A stretch of DNA of 64,000 bases from Allolucifera butyrica (GCF_900476375.1 NZ_UPPP01000116.1:151851-215850), one strand, 5' to 3'. Counted from the first letter of the stretch, positions 26,216 through 35,637 are shown. A program made the numbers and translations. The notes: generated from the sequence alone by a model not told the origin.

Positions 26216-27245
26216 AAAGGTCTTAGTGATTCATACCTGGGGCATTGGAGATATGCTGATGTTTACACCTGCTTTGCAGCTTCTCTTACACGAGTATCCT
26301 CAAATGATTGTTGATTTTCTTATTAAGCAGCCGGCGGCAGCGGATGTAGTCAGAGCATGTTCTCAGACCGGTCGCATTTATTATTTGGAACAAGGCGTGA
26401 ATCTTTTTAAACAAATATGGCAGCTCCGGTCCAACGGATATGACGCAGTTATAGTTACGAGCGGCACAAATCACTGGAAGTCCGGATGGCTGGCCTTTTC
26501 GATTAGTGCGCCGGTAACCGCTGCGGATTACCAGGGAATTCGCAGCCCCCTGTTTTCCGTGCAGATAGCCCGGGATGAGGCGGTGCACCGGATTGACAAT
26601 AATTTAAAAATTGCTGCCGGCGTGATTGGTCATGAGCCAACCGTTCAATTTAGGCCCAAATTTTGGCTGAATGAGATTGCCATAAGGCATGCACAGGAGA
26701 TGTTAGCACAAAACAAATTGAACCGGAATCAAATCATAATTGGAATTCATTGCGGCTGCGGTAGTGGCCAAAGATATAAAATGTGGCCTTTGGAAAATTA
26801 TAAGGCGGTGATCCGGAAACTGAGCAGTTATAAAAGAAATATTGTTTTTCTGCTTTTTTCGGGACCGCAGGAACAAACGTTTATCCGGCAACTGAAGGCG
26901 GCAAGCCCGGATAATTGTTTTGCCGTTTCCCAAGTTCCTCTGCCGGTGACGGCGGCGTTAATTCAGCGCTGTCAATTAATGCTTGCTAATGATAGCGGCT
27001 TGGGGCATGTGGCCAATGGTACCGGGGTTCCCGTTATCAGCATTTTTGGTCCTACTGACCCCGTAAGAATCGCACCCCGGGGAGCCCAATGCCTGCAAAT
27101 CAGGGCGGCGACGGAATGTTCGCCCTGTCATCCCCACGAGCCGCCGAAATGCAGGACAGGCAGGACTGCATGCATGGTTTCGGTAACTCCGGAATTAGTG
27201 ATTGAGGCCGTGAAGCGAAACTTATTCATGGATAAGGAAAAATAA
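26208..27245 (+). CDS. Family 9 glycosyltransferase (heptosyltransferase-like)
   Basis: A 345-residue GT-B enzyme beginning KKVLVIHTWGIGDMLMFTPAL, the ADP-heptose transferase N-terminal motif. A C-terminal donor-binding part holds LMLANDSGLGHVANGTGVPVISIFGPTDP and a cysteine-rich ECSPCHPHEPPKCRTGRTACM end. The GTG at 26208 overlaps the polymerase stop and follows AGGAAGGAGG. The donor may be an ADP-heptose or another sugar; this is not determinable from the sequence. Confidence 0.85.
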   Translation: MVKKVLVIHTWGIGDMLMFTPALQLLLHEYPQMIVDFLIKQPAAADVVRACSQTGRIYYLEQGVNLFKQIWQLRSNGYDAVIVTSGTNHWKSGWLAFSISAPVTAADYQGIRSPLFSVQIARDEAVHRIDNNLKIAAGVIGHEPTVQFRPKFWLNEIAIRHAQEMLAQNKLNRNQIIIGIHCGCGSGQRYKMWPLENYKAVIRKLSSYKRNIVFLLFSGPQEQTFIRQLKAASPDNCFAVSQVPLPVTAALIQRCQLMLANDSGLGHVANGTGVPVISIFGPTDPVRIAPRGAQCLQIRAATECSPCHPHEPPKCRTGRTACMVSVTPELVIEAVKRNLFMDKEK

Positions 27246-27265
27246 GATGTAAAGTGAGGTGCAAA

Positions 27266-28021
27266 ATGTCAGATTTGGTATCAATTATTACGCCACTATA
27301 TAATTCGGAAGCTTTCATTGCCGGTACCATTGAATCGGTCCGGCGGCAAACATACAGGCACTGGGAAATGCTCATAATTGATGACGGTTCGGCCGATAAC
27401 GGACCGGAAATTGTAGAAATGGTTCAGCGCCAAGAGCCGCGCATTCGCTTGTTCCGGTTAAAGGATAATTGGGGCGGAGCCGTTGCCCGGAACTGGGGTA
27501 TCCGGGAAGCGAAAGGGCGCTATGTCGCATTCCTCGATTCGGATGATCTGTGGCATCCGGAAAAACTGGGCGAACAAATCCGTTTTATGCAAATGAACCA
27601 TTATCCGTTTACATTTACCGAATATGATCTGATTAATGAAAAGGGGGATTTGCTAAACCGGCGTATTTGCTGCCCGGAAACGTTAAATTATGCCGAACAG
27701 CTGAAATATAACCATCTCGGCTGTTTGACGGCTATTTATGACGCGTGCGAGCTTGGCAAGGTATTGATGCCGGAAATCCGCAAACGGCAGGATTATGCCT
27801 TGTGGCTGCAGATCCTCAAAAAATGCGGCCGCGGGTATGGTCTGCAAAAGAGCTTGGCTTATTACCGGCTGCGAAGTCATTCGGTTTCGGCCAATAAGCT
27901 GGAACTGATTAAATGGAACTGGCGTCTGTACCGGGAGGTCGAGCAATTTTCCCGGCTGAAAAGCTGCTACTATGTATTTCATAATATTTGCGCCAAGCTG
28001 GCCGGTCTGAAATGCGGCTAA
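27266..28021 (+). CDS. Family 2 glycosyltransferase
   Basis: A 251-residue GT-A enzyme with LVSIITPLYNSEAFIAGTIESVRRQTYRHWEMLIIDDGSADN at the N terminus, FLDSDDLWHPEKL as the DxD region, and a C-terminal RKRQDYALWLQILKKCGRGYGLQKSLAYYRLRSHSVS. This resembles EpsE/teichuronic-acid-type transferases. ATG 27266 has GAGGTG five bases upstream. It is the last glycosyltransferase before ugd in this transcript. Confidence 0.87.
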   Translation: MSDLVSIITPLYNSEAFIAGTIESVRRQTYRHWEMLIIDDGSADNGPEIVEMVQRQEPRIRLFRLKDNWGGAVARNWGIREAKGRYVAFLDSDDLWHPEKLGEQIRFMQMNHYPFTFTEYDLINEKGDLLNRRICCPETLNYAEQLKYNHLGCLTAIYDACELGKVLMPEIRKRQDYALWLQILKKCGRGYGLQKSLAYYRLRSHSVSANKLELIKWNWRLYREVEQFSRLKSCYYVFHNICAKLAGLKCG

Positions 28022-28052
28022 GTAAATGGTTTTGGGAGAAGGAGTGAGGAAA

Positions 28053-29360
28053 ATGTATAAGATTGCGGTAATTGGCACCGGTTATGTCGGTCTGACAGCG
28101 GCAATCGGACTGGCCAATTTTGGTTCGACTGTTTTGGGTCTGGATATCGACGCGGCGAAGATTGAATTATTAAAGCAAGGAAAAATGCCGATTTACGAAC
28201 CGGGTATGCAGGATCTGCTGGATAAGAATGTTGCTGAGCGGCGGCTGGTATTCTCCCAGGATATTGAGTCCGGCATCCGCTGGGCGGATATTATCTTTAT
28301 CGGGGTTGGTTCTCCCCAGGGAGAGGATGGACGGGCCGATTTGACGGCTTTATATAATGTAGCGGAAATCATCGGCCGTAATCTGGACGGCTACGTGATT
28401 GTTGTAACAAAGAGCACCGTCCCGGTCGGCACTAATGAAAAAATATACGAAATCATTAACGAATATAATCAGGGGAATTTTGAGTTTGATGTAGTTTCCA
28501 ATCCGGAGTTTTTACGGGAAGGAAAGGCGATGTATGATTTTCTGCATCCCGACCGGGTGGTAATCGGTACGAAGAATCCGCGGCCGGTGGAAGCGCTGAA
28601 GAAGATTTACCGGCCCTTGTATTTAAATGAAGTACCGTTTATTTTCACTGATTTACCGACGGCGGAGATGATAAAGTATGCCTCGAATTGTTTCCTGGCT
28701 GCCAAAGTGGCATTTATCAATGAGATGGCCAGGGTATGCGATTCGGTAGGGGCCAATGTCCAAACCGTAGCCTTGACGATGGGACGGGATGGCCGGATCG
28801 GTCCTAAGTTCCTTCACCCGGGACCGGGTTATGGCGGATCCTGTTTTCCCAAGGATACACAGGCCCTGGCGGCGATCGCCCGGGATCACAACATCGCAAC
28901 GCCGCTTGTGGATTCAACGATTCAAAGCAACGTCTTTCATAAAGAATATATCGTTCAAAAAGTTGTGGAAGCCTTTGACGGGAAAATAAGCGGCAAACGG
29001 ATTGCTGTGCTGGGTCTGGCTTTCAAGGCGGAAACGGATGACATACGGGAGGCGTCTTCGCTTACTATTATTAATCGATTGTTGAATCAGGATGCCGCGG
29101 TCTGTGTCTATGATCCGCAGGCTATGGATAATGCCCGGCAAATCTGGTCGGATGTAATCGAATATGCCGGCAATGAATATGAAGCAATAAAAGGAGCCGA
29201 CGGGGTAGTGCTGTTAACGGAATGGAACCAGTTCCGCAATTTGGATGTAGCAGCGATGCTCGATTTAATGGCCGATAAAAAATTCTTTGATTTCCGCAAT
29301 ATATACCAACGCAATGAGGTGGAGGCCCTGGGAGCGGAATATTACGGAATCGGGACATAA
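28053..29360 (+). CDS. ugd: UDP-glucose/UDP-sugar 6-dehydrogenase
   Basis: A 435-residue dehydrogenase. The NAD-binding GTGYVGLTAAIGLANFG is at the N terminus, followed by TKSTVPVGT, SNPEFLREGKAM and the catalytic cysteine in GPGYGGSCFPKDTQAL; the C-terminal domain contains FKAETDDIREASS. It oxidises UDP-glucose to UDP-glucuronate for the polymer, using UDP-glucose from GalU at 38557-39504. The ATG at 28053 follows a GGAGTGAGG box. The operon ends downstream in a strong hairpin. Confidence 0.92.
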   Translation: MYKIAVIGTGYVGLTAAIGLANFGSTVLGLDIDAAKIELLKQGKMPIYEPGMQDLLDKNVAERRLVFSQDIESGIRWADIIFIGVGSPQGEDGRADLTALYNVAEIIGRNLDGYVIVVTKSTVPVGTNEKIYEIINEYNQGNFEFDVVSNPEFLREGKAMYDFLHPDRVVIGTKNPRPVEALKKIYRPLYLNEVPFIFTDLPTAEMIKYASNCFLAAKVAFINEMARVCDSVGANVQTVALTMGRDGRIGPKFLHPGPGYGGSCFPKDTQALAAIARDHNIATPLVDSTIQSNVFHKEYIVQKVVEAFDGKISGKRIAVLGLAFKAETDDIREASSLTIINRLLNQDAAVCVYDPQAMDNARQIWSDVIEYAGNEYEAIKGADGVVLLTEWNQFRNLDVAAMLDLMADKKFFDFRNIYQRNEVEALGAEYYGIGT

Positions 29361-29389
29361 GGAACCACCCAGTCTTTCCGGCGTGAAAA

Positions 29390-29426
29390 AAAGGGGGTGT
29401 CTCAATATTATTGAGACACCCCCTTT
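29390..29426. terminator. Strong bidirectional terminator after ugd
   Basis: A 17-base perfect stem beginning AAAGGGGGTGTCTCAAT with a 3-base loop. The plus-strand copy ends in TTT only, whereas the minus-strand reading has seven T residues, so it serves the converging gene at least as well. Confidence 0.85.
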
Positions 29427-29449
29427 GCCGGCAAAACCCAAGATCGTCG

Positions 29450-29490
29450 CGCTCGCAATGACATCGTTACGTAGTCTGTCATTGCGAACG
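29450..29490. repeat. Inverted repeat of the TCATTGCGA...AAGCAATC type
   Basis: CGCTCGCAATGACA (29450-29463) is nearly complementary to TGTCATTGCGAACG (29477-29490) across a 13-base loop, followed by GCAGTGAAGCAATCC. Similar sequences are scattered between genes in many bacterial chromosomes. Only one copy is in this window. The rest of the 29430-29575 gap holds nothing I can name. Confidence 0.55.
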
Positions 29491-29575
29491 CAGTGAAGCA
29501 ATCCACTCAACTTTCATTCCTTGCCGGTACATCGTTAGGATGCATGACCTATCGCGCAGCATGGCAATCCGGCCT

Positions 29576-31264
29576 TTATTGCACTTTTTTCAGTTTTATT
29601 TCTTTCAGCCCGTAATACTTGCAAAGCAGCGAACTCGACACGCCGTTATCCAAATCCTCAAAATAAACATGCCGCAATACACGGTTTTTGATGGATACCG
29701 GCTCTACTTCCAGACGAGTCGCTCCCTGACTTACCATTTTTTCCACGTAAGCCATACGCTGACTATTTTCCTGATGTAAAACCGTATACTGATGCAGAAC
29801 TCCTATCATCATCGGGATGAGGATAATTCCGGCGAACGCCGCTATATATTTTTTCCGGGCCGTATCAAGCAAGTACCGTTTTACTTCCGGAATGGTAAAC
29901 ACGCTTACTGCGCCAATAATCAAAAAAGCCACCGAACCGAAGGCCGCACGGCCGGGATAGCGGGGAGAGGCAACCATAACAAAATGGTTGACAAGCGCCA
30001 GGGCGATCCAAGCGGCGGCGTAATAAGCGGCAGGGTAAGCATCCATGATCTTCCGCCACCCAATTGCCGGTGCGATTGCTTTGATGTCTTTTTTCCGCAG
30101 TGCTAATTTTTTAAATGTATACCGGTATATCTGAGTGATTGTCAGCAGGTAGACCATCATTTCTTCCAGCCCGGACATAGTGTTGAAAAATTGTTTTTTT
30201 AGATGGGGCGTTGCAAAGCCATACCGTACGGCAACATTGTCATAAATCAAATTCGCCAGCCACTGGGAGACAAATGTGCCATTCAGGTAAGAGTACAGCA
30301 TTAATAAAATAATACCGATGGTCAAGGCGGATGAAATCAGGAAACGGCGGTCGAAGCCTTGAACAGCAGCAACGGTAATACCCTTTTTACCGGCAAAATC
30401 GGCAAGCAAAATGCGCCAAACAAGGATTAGAAACAATATCACCGGCAGTATATAAAACAGGGTTTCGACTCCGGCTGCGATTAAATTCGTAAAGTGAAAC
30501 AGGAGTGCCGCTTTTTGCTCCTCCGCTCTTACATAATTTCCCGGAGCAAGGATTAGTAATGCCACACCCGTTACCGACCCAGCCAAACCGGCAACCATCC
30601 ACTTAGCCAAATTATTTTTTTTATAAAAGTAAAAAGTAAAACCGGCCACAGCAAGAGCCAGGGTGGTAGCGGTATTTTCAATCGTCCAGCCGGCAATCAC
30701 GCCGCCGAAAAACATTCCCCATATCGCCCAGCAACTGTCTTTCCAGAAACTTTTTCCCAGAAAAGAAAAATGATACGGTAAAAGAAAGGCCAGAATCAAT
30801 ACTGCTGTAAACAAATAACCGCAAGCTCCGGCCATCCAGATATTTACTTCCGCAAAATGGGGAAAGCCCAGCCAGGTAAACAATATAATCAACAAAAGAA
30901 TATAGGGATTGAACCGGAAGGTGACCTCCCGCTGCGAATGCCAGTATATCAAAACCATAAGAGCAACATATATAAAGGCATTAAAGGGATTAAACCATTG
31001 CTTGCCCAGAAAAAGAAAGCTGTCCAGCACCAAATAGGCCACCATTCTTCCGCCATGGGTGAAATAGTGAGTGTAAAGAGACTGAAAAACATCCGGCCAG
31101 GCAGTAATTTTCAGATTGGTTCCCCAGATTAAAGAATACCAGTAATCATCCCGGTGCAGCGGCATCAAGAAATTTACGGCAAACATGTAACCAAACAAAA
31201 GAATTAGCATGCCCCAGGAAAGTAAATCCGCGTTCGTAAATTTTTTCGTGTTTATGTCCTGCAT
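29576..31264 (-). CDS. Multi-membrane-spanning protein, DUF6056-like (glucosyltransferase-like)
   Basis: A 562-residue inner-membrane protein with about 12 hydrophobic segments. Early motifs LMPLHRDDYWYSLIWG and THGGRMVAYLV recall the DUF6056/Gtr-type membrane transferases, where an acidic pair in the first periplasmic loop (here RDDYW) is catalytic in related enzymes. A soluble C-terminal part of about 60 residues ends the protein. It lies opposite to and between the ugd and gtrB/gtrA genes, so a role in adding a side-chain sugar is plausible but inferred. Confidence 0.65.
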   Translation of the reverse strand: MQDINTKKFTNADLLSWGMLILLFGYMFAVNFLMPLHRDDYWYSLIWGTNLKITAWPDVFQSLYTHYFTHGGRMVAYLVLDSFLFLGKQWFNPFNAFIYVALMVLIYWHSQREVTFRFNPYILLLIILFTWLGFPHFAEVNIWMAGACGYLFTAVLILAFLLPYHFSFLGKSFWKDSCWAIWGMFFGGVIAGWTIENTATTLALAVAGFTFYFYKKNNLAKWMVAGLAGSVTGVALLILAPGNYVRAEEQKAALLFHFTNLIAAGVETLFYILPVILFLILVWRILLADFAGKKGITVAAVQGFDRRFLISSALTIGIILLMLYSYLNGTFVSQWLANLIYDNVAVRYGFATPHLKKQFFNTMSGLEEMMVYLLTITQIYRYTFKKLALRKKDIKAIAPAIGWRKIMDAYPAAYYAAAWIALALVNHFVMVASPRYPGRAAFGSVAFLIIGAVSVFTIPEVKRYLLDTARKKYIAAFAGIILIPMMIGVLHQYTVLHQENSQRMAYVEKMVSQGATRLEVEPVSIKNRVLRHVYFEDLDNGVSSSLLCKYYGLKEIKLKKVQ

Positions 31265-31434
31265 GTAAGTTTTTATTCCTCCTCTGAATCATAACGAATT
31301 TATGGTTATTATTATCATTTGTTTATTGGAAAACTCTTTCTATTACATCATTATGTTTAAGAACGCACTTTTTGTCAAATGACAAGTAAAGAACAGAATG
31401 CTATTTTCGATAGCTGCATGTACTGCTCTGTCCC

Positions 31435-31469
31435 AGTATACCGTATAGTAAAGTATACGGCAAGTATAC
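31435..31469. promoter_or_regulatory. Cluster of AGTATAC repeats with a hairpin
   Basis: AGTATAC occurs three times in direct orientation (31435, 31452 and 31463). CCGTATA (31441-31447) and TATACGG (31454-31460) form a 7-base stem inside the cluster. It lies in the 400-base gap between the divergent DUF6056-like and gtrB-like genes and may bind a regulator. Nothing else in 31265-31434 was recognised. Confidence 0.35.
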
Positions 31470-31540
31470 AGGCCGGAACCGGAATATCGAGGGTACTAAA
31501 ACCCGGGCCTTTGTATTTTCTTGCGCCAGTACCGCAAAGC

Positions 31541-31569
31541 TTGTCGCCGTCCCGTTAATTTGCTATACT
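31541..31569 (+). promoter_or_regulatory. Sigma-A-type promoter of gtrB-gtrA
   Basis: TTGTCG (31541-31546) and TATACT (31564-31569) are 17 bases apart, and the -10 is preceded by TG-C (extended form). It is about 95 bases upstream of the first start codon. Confidence 0.6.
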
Positions 31570-31592
31570 CTAACTGATAATCTGTCAACATG

Positions 31593-31617
31593 GACGCATA
31601 AACTCCAGCGTCTTTTT
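31593..31617 (+). terminator. Small attenuator-like hairpin in the gtrB leader
   Basis: GACGC (31593-31597) pairs with GCGTC (31608-31612), followed by five T residues, between promoter and gene. The stem is only five bases long, so the terminator function is uncertain. Confidence 0.3.
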
Positions 31618-31663
31618 CTATTTATGAATTGACCGGCCGCTTTGCGGTGAAAGGATGATATAT

Positions 31664-32650
31664 TTGAGCAAAATTACGATTCTTATACCGTGCTATAATG
31701 AACAGGACGTATTACGGCAATTATGGGAAAGGTTAAATGCGGTATTCGTTGGCATTACGTCATGCACGTTTGAAATTTTATTTGTAAATGACGGGAGCAG
31801 CGATAATACCCTTACGGTTATAAAATCATTGGCCGGACTGGATTCCAAAATTTCCTATATTGACTTGTCCCGCAATTTCGGCAAGGAATTGGCTATGATT
31901 GCCGGGTTGGATTATGCCACCGGGGATGCTGTAATTATAATGGATGCCGACTTGCAGCATCCGCCGGAACTCATTCCGGAAATGATTCAATACTGGCAGC
32001 AAGGTTATGACGATGTATCCGCCAAGCGCCGGAAACGCACCGGTGAGAATTTCTTTAGAAGATGGGCGGCCAATACGTTTTACAGTTTTTTGCAAAAGAT
32101 CACGACCATTAAGATCCAGGAAAATGTGGGCGACTTTCGCCTGCTTGACCGGCGGTGCGTAGAGGCCATTAAATTGATGCGCGAAACACAGCGTTATACA
32201 AAAGGAATGTTTAGCTGGGTAGGCTATGCCAAAAAGGAAATTGTTTTTGATTCGGCCCTGAGGGCCGCGGGAGAAACGAAGTGGAGCTTTCTCAGTCTGG
32301 TGAATCTCGCAATTGAAGGGATTACTTCCTTTACGACCTTTCCGCTTAGAATTTCTTCCATTGTTGGTATTCTTATTTCCTTTTTTGCTTTCGCGTATAT
32401 GGCCTGGATCATTTTTAACACCCTGATGTTTGGCGACCCGGTACAGGGATTTCCCACCTTATTGTCGGTAATTCTTTTTTTAGGCGGAATACAGTTAATT
32501 TTTTTAGGTGTGATTGGTGAATATTTGGCAAGAGTATTTAATGAAACGAAAAGGCGTCCATTATATTTTGTAAATGAGTATAATGGCAAAAAAGCAGTGT
32601 ATCGTGATGAAATAACGGGATATCGGACTGATGGAGTGAAAAGAGATTGA
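31664..32650 (+). CDS. Bactoprenol glucosyltransferase-like, GtrB/DPM1 family
   Basis: About 328 residues. An N-terminal family 2 catalytic domain (KITILIPCYNEQDVL, FVNDGSSDNT, IDLSRNFGKELAMIAGLDYATGDAVIIMDADLQHPPE) is followed by two C-terminal membrane helices (about residues 230-300). The family transfers a sugar from a nucleotide donor to undecaprenyl phosphate on the cytoplasmic side. TTG at 31664 was chosen because the GAAAGG box abuts the ATG at 31655 but is nine bases from the TTG. It overlaps gtrA by four bases. Confidence 0.87.
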   Translation: MSKITILIPCYNEQDVLRQLWERLNAVFVGITSCTFEILFVNDGSSDNTLTVIKSLAGLDSKISYIDLSRNFGKELAMIAGLDYATGDAVIIMDADLQHPPELIPEMIQYWQQGYDDVSAKRRKRTGENFFRRWAANTFYSFLQKITTIKIQENVGDFRLLDRRCVEAIKLMRETQRYTKGMFSWVGYAKKEIVFDSALRAAGETKWSFLSLVNLAIEGITSFTTFPLRISSIVGILISFFAFAYMAWIIFNTLMFGDPVQGFPTLLSVILFLGGIQLIFLGVIGEYLARVFNETKRRPLYFVNEYNGKKAVYRDEITGYRTDGVKRD

Positions 32651-33060
32651 AACAGGCGGAGGCAAGACAAACCCGGTCTTATATTTTTTTCGGCATACTG
32701 ACAACCATTGTCAACTTTATAAGCTATATTTTCTTTACAAAAATCATTCATTTTGATTATAAAATTGCCGCATCATTTGCCTGGCTTATCGCGGTTATTT
32801 TTGCTTTTATTACGAACAAGCTCTTTGTTTTTGACAGTAGAGAAACACGAGGCGCTTTACTGGTAAAAGAGCTTTTTAGTTTTTTATTTTTCCGGGGGCT
32901 GTCGTATTTTGTTGATTTACTGTCGATTATTATTTTAGTGGCATGGCTGCATGTTTTTGACGCCTTTGCCAAGATTATTTCCAGCGGGATCGTGGCCATA
33001 CTGAATTATTTTGCCAGCAAATATGTCATTTTCCGACTAAAAAACAAAACCGAGGAATAA
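32647..33060 (+). CDS. GtrA-family membrane protein
   Basis: A 137-residue protein with four membrane helices, typical of GtrA (FFGILTTIVNFISYIFFTKI... NYFASKYVIFRLKNK). GtrA proteins are thought to flip the polyprenyl-linked sugar made by GtrB. The TTG start overlaps the gtrB stop, with GGAG upstream. Together with GtrB and perhaps the DUF6056-like protein it would form a surface-polymer decoration unit. Confidence 0.85.
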   Translation: MKQAEARQTRSYIFFGILTTIVNFISYIFFTKIIHFDYKIAASFAWLIAVIFAFITNKLFVFDSRETRGALLVKELFSFLFFRGLSYFVDLLSIIILVAWLHVFDAFAKIISSGIVAILNYFASKYVIFRLKNKTEE

Positions 33061-33089
33061 ATGACTTTTAATTATTTGAAGGAGAAAAT

Positions 33090-33938
33090 ATGAAAAAACT
33101 GATTGTCAATGCCGATGACTTTGGGCGTCATGTATCAATCAATAAAGCCATTCTTCAGGGGCATGCCTCCGGCTGCATTACCAGTGCGTCATTAATGCCC
33201 GGCGGCGCTGCCTTTGCCGATGCGGTAGAAAAAGCTGCCGGCTGTCCAAGCCTGGGAGTGGGGGTTCACCTCACTTTAATTGGAGAAAAACCGGTATTAT
33301 GCCCGTCCCAAATACCTTCGCTGGTTGACGGCGAAGGACGGTTAGTCAGTCAATATCCCCAATTCCTGGCCCGTTTTTTACGCGGGTGCATCAACCTGTC
33401 GGAAGTACGCGCCGAACTGACGGCCCAAATGGATAAAGTGGCCGCCCTGGGCATAGCGATTACCCACGTTGACAGCCATCAGCATCTTCATGTTTTGCCA
33501 GGCATTACCGACATTGTGCTGGATATAGCCGCCGCCTGTAACGTCAAGGCGTTGCGCATTCCTGCCGTACCCCTTTATTTTACCGGCGGATACCCCTATC
33601 GGTTCAGTCAGTTGCTGGGGCGGTCAGGCTTGACTGTATTGGCCAAGTTGGCAAATTGCAAGGCTAAAAGCCGTGGCTTTAAAATGCCGGACCACTTCTT
33701 CGGCATCGTGGCCGGCGGCGGAGTAAGGGAAGAATGCCTTTTAGATATTGTCAGGAACCTGCCGGACGGGGTCAGTGAAATTATGGTTCATCCAGGCGAT
33801 AATGATTATGTGCTCAGCGCCGACACCGGCTGGTCCCATTCTTTCCAGGCGGAGCTGGCCGCCGTGTCGAGCCCTCAGGTTTCCCGGCTTTTAAAAGAGC
33901 AAAAAATTGTCCTGGCGTCATTTCGGGATCTTTGGTAA
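33090..33938 (+). CDS. YdjC/ChbG/HpnK-family carbohydrate deacetylase
   Basis: A 282-residue enzyme. KKLIVNADDFGRHVSINKAIL holds the metal-binding aspartates, GVHLTLIGEKP the histidine, and THVDSHQHLHVLPG the second metal motif. FKMPDHFFG and EIMVHPGDND follow, as in ChbG and HpnK. It removes acetyl groups from amino sugars or related lipid-linked sugars. The substrate is unclear; its position behind gtrB-gtrA suggests modification of a polymer or lipid sugar. AAGGAG precedes the ATG. Confidence 0.82.
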   Translation: MKKLIVNADDFGRHVSINKAILQGHASGCITSASLMPGGAAFADAVEKAAGCPSLGVGVHLTLIGEKPVLCPSQIPSLVDGEGRLVSQYPQFLARFLRGCINLSEVRAELTAQMDKVAALGIAITHVDSHQHLHVLPGITDIVLDIAAACNVKALRIPAVPLYFTGGYPYRFSQLLGRSGLTVLAKLANCKAKSRGFKMPDHFFGIVAGGGVREECLLDIVRNLPDGVSEIMVHPGDNDYVLSADTGWSHSFQAELAAVSSPQVSRLLKEQKIVLASFRDLW

Positions 33939-33985
33939 CAGAAGGCCGTCTCAACAAGAAAGTAGAGGCGGTCTTCTGTTTTTGT
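33938..33985 (+). terminator. Rho-independent terminator after the deacetylase gene
   Basis: A 15-base stem beginning ACAGAAGGCCGTCTC, with two G-T pairs and a 12-base loop, is followed by TTTTT. It begins at the last base of the stop codon. Confidence 0.85.
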
Positions 33986-34109
33986 CCCGCTTTCCACTAA
34001 GCTGCAGGCTGGGGAAAAAAGACGGTAAACCATATATAGGAGGAATTTGAATTTTTTGGGTGAATTAGTAGAAAAAGAAAAAAGATAATTCTTCCAAGGA
34101 GGATATCCT

Positions 34110-35486
34110 ATGGAGGCTACTTATCTGGCCGTTATGATTGGCAGTATTATCGTGGTGCTGGCCTATGTTTACCTTTATATCCTATATCGCGAACGTTATA
34201 TGGGTTTATGGCTGTTAAGCTGGTTTATCTTTTTCGGGCGCATTATTCTGTTCGACTACGGAACATTCAACTGGAAGCAATCGGCCGCCGGCCTTACCGG
34301 GTTCCAGATGGTGATTATAATCAATGGTTTGATTTTTGCGTGGGGTACCTACGTTTTTATCGATAAAACCCTGGATAAACGCTGGCTGTACGTTGCCGCC
34401 GGCACATTCGCGACCGGGGCGGTATTTACTTTTTGGCAATATCCTCTGCTTTATAAGCTGCTTCCCTGTCTGGCTTTTGCCAGCGTTACTTGTATATGGA
34501 TCGGCCGGATTTTTACCCATCGTTTGCAAACAAGAGGAATCGGCAACTATGTTACCGGCTATGCCCTCATCTTTTGGGGCCTCCTTACTTTGTTTATGCC
34601 GTATTCAATCAATATTCCCTGGTTGAGCCCCTGGTGTTATCTGGTGGCCGGCATCGTCCGGCTGATTATTGTACTGGGCATTTTACTGGTCTATTTGGAG
34701 AAAACCAGGGCGGATTTGGTTAGTCAAGAATATCTTCAACAAGCTAACTTTGAACTTCAGCAAGCCAATCAGGAACTTAACCATTTCTGCCATTCCGTAG
34801 CCCATGATTTCAAAGCTCCGTTACTATCTATCAATCAGCTTGCCAGTTTTATTGTGCGGGATTATTACGATCAACTTGACAGGAATGGGCAGGAACTTAT
34901 TACCTATATTCAAAGCAAATCGGCAGAAGTCGTTAATATTACCGATCATTTACTGGAACTCTCCCGAATGTCCGAAAAGCTGCTAACCATGGAAAGTATC
35001 CATCTCGAATTCCTGTTCCGTGAAGTTTATGATGAGTTGATTCAAATTCAGCCGGAAAGAAACGTAGCGTTTAAACTAAAGCACCTTCCGAGCATTTATG
35101 GGGATCCTATTATGATAAAGATCCTGGTAACCAATATTCTTTCAAACGCTCTAAAATATACTAATAAACGGGAACAAGCGTTGATTGAAGTGGATTCCGT
35201 TGAAAACAAAAATGATTATATTATTTCCGTCAGAGATAATGGCGCAGGCTTTGATATGAGCGAATCGCACCGGCTGTTCATGATTTTTGAAAGGCTCCAT
35301 AGCGTGAATGAATTTGAAGGAACGGGAATAGGGCTTGTGGTGTGTCAAAAAATCCTCAAAAGACATCATGGACGAGCCTGGCTAACCGGAAAAGTCGATG
35401 CCGGAGCCACCTTCTCATTTCGTTTCCCAAAGGATATGCCCAAACAAAACGAAAATACCACAGCGAATTTATCATACACAATATAG
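34110..35486 (+). CDS. Membrane-bound sensor histidine kinase (orphan)
   Basis: A 458-residue kinase. The first 195 residues contain six to seven hydrophobic helices with little extracellular sequence, so it may sense something in the membrane. A short coiled coil (about 200-225) leads into HFCHSVAHDFKAPLLSINQLA with the phospho-histidine at H232. The ATPase domain shows NILSNALKYTNK (N box), VRDNGAGFDM (G1) and GTGIGLVVCQKILKRHHG (G2). No response regulator is adjacent. An AAGGAGG site precedes the ATG. Confidence 0.88.
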   Translation: MEATYLAVMIGSIIVVLAYVYLYILYRERYMGLWLLSWFIFFGRIILFDYGTFNWKQSAAGLTGFQMVIIINGLIFAWGTYVFIDKTLDKRWLYVAAGTFATGAVFTFWQYPLLYKLLPCLAFASVTCIWIGRIFTHRLQTRGIGNYVTGYALIFWGLLTLFMPYSINIPWLSPWCYLVAGIVRLIIVLGILLVYLEKTRADLVSQEYLQQANFELQQANQELNHFCHSVAHDFKAPLLSINQLASFIVRDYYDQLDRNGQELITYIQSKSAEVVNITDHLLELSRMSEKLLTMESIHLEFLFREVYDELIQIQPERNVAFKLKHLPSIYGDPIMIKILVTNILSNALKYTNKREQALIEVDSVENKNDYIISVRDNGAGFDMSESHRLFMIFERLHSVNEFEGTGIGLVVCQKILKRHHGRAWLTGKVDAGATFSFRFPKDMPKQNENTTANLSYTI

Positions 35487-35585
35487 TAACAGGAACGATT
35501 TGCCCTTTATTCAGGGAAACCTGTCTGCTATAGTACATAAAATAATAAACAACGTACCTGAAAAAAACGATGCTGGATAAGTAGA

Positions 35586-35624
35586 AGCCGTTGCCTAAAA
35601 ACTAGGGCGACGGCTATTTTTTTT
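35586..35624 (+). terminator. Rho-independent terminator after the histidine kinase
   Basis: A 10-base stem (35586-35595 with 35606-35615, one G-T pair) is followed by a run of eight T residues. Confidence 0.8.
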
Positions 35625-35637
35625 CCAATCATTTAAA

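Noticed and set aside
34047..34088. A 13-codon frame after AGGAGG upstream of the histidine kinase
   Set aside because: Only 13 codons from a TTG three bases after the box, A-rich codons and no conservation evidence; the kinase has its own ribosome site.
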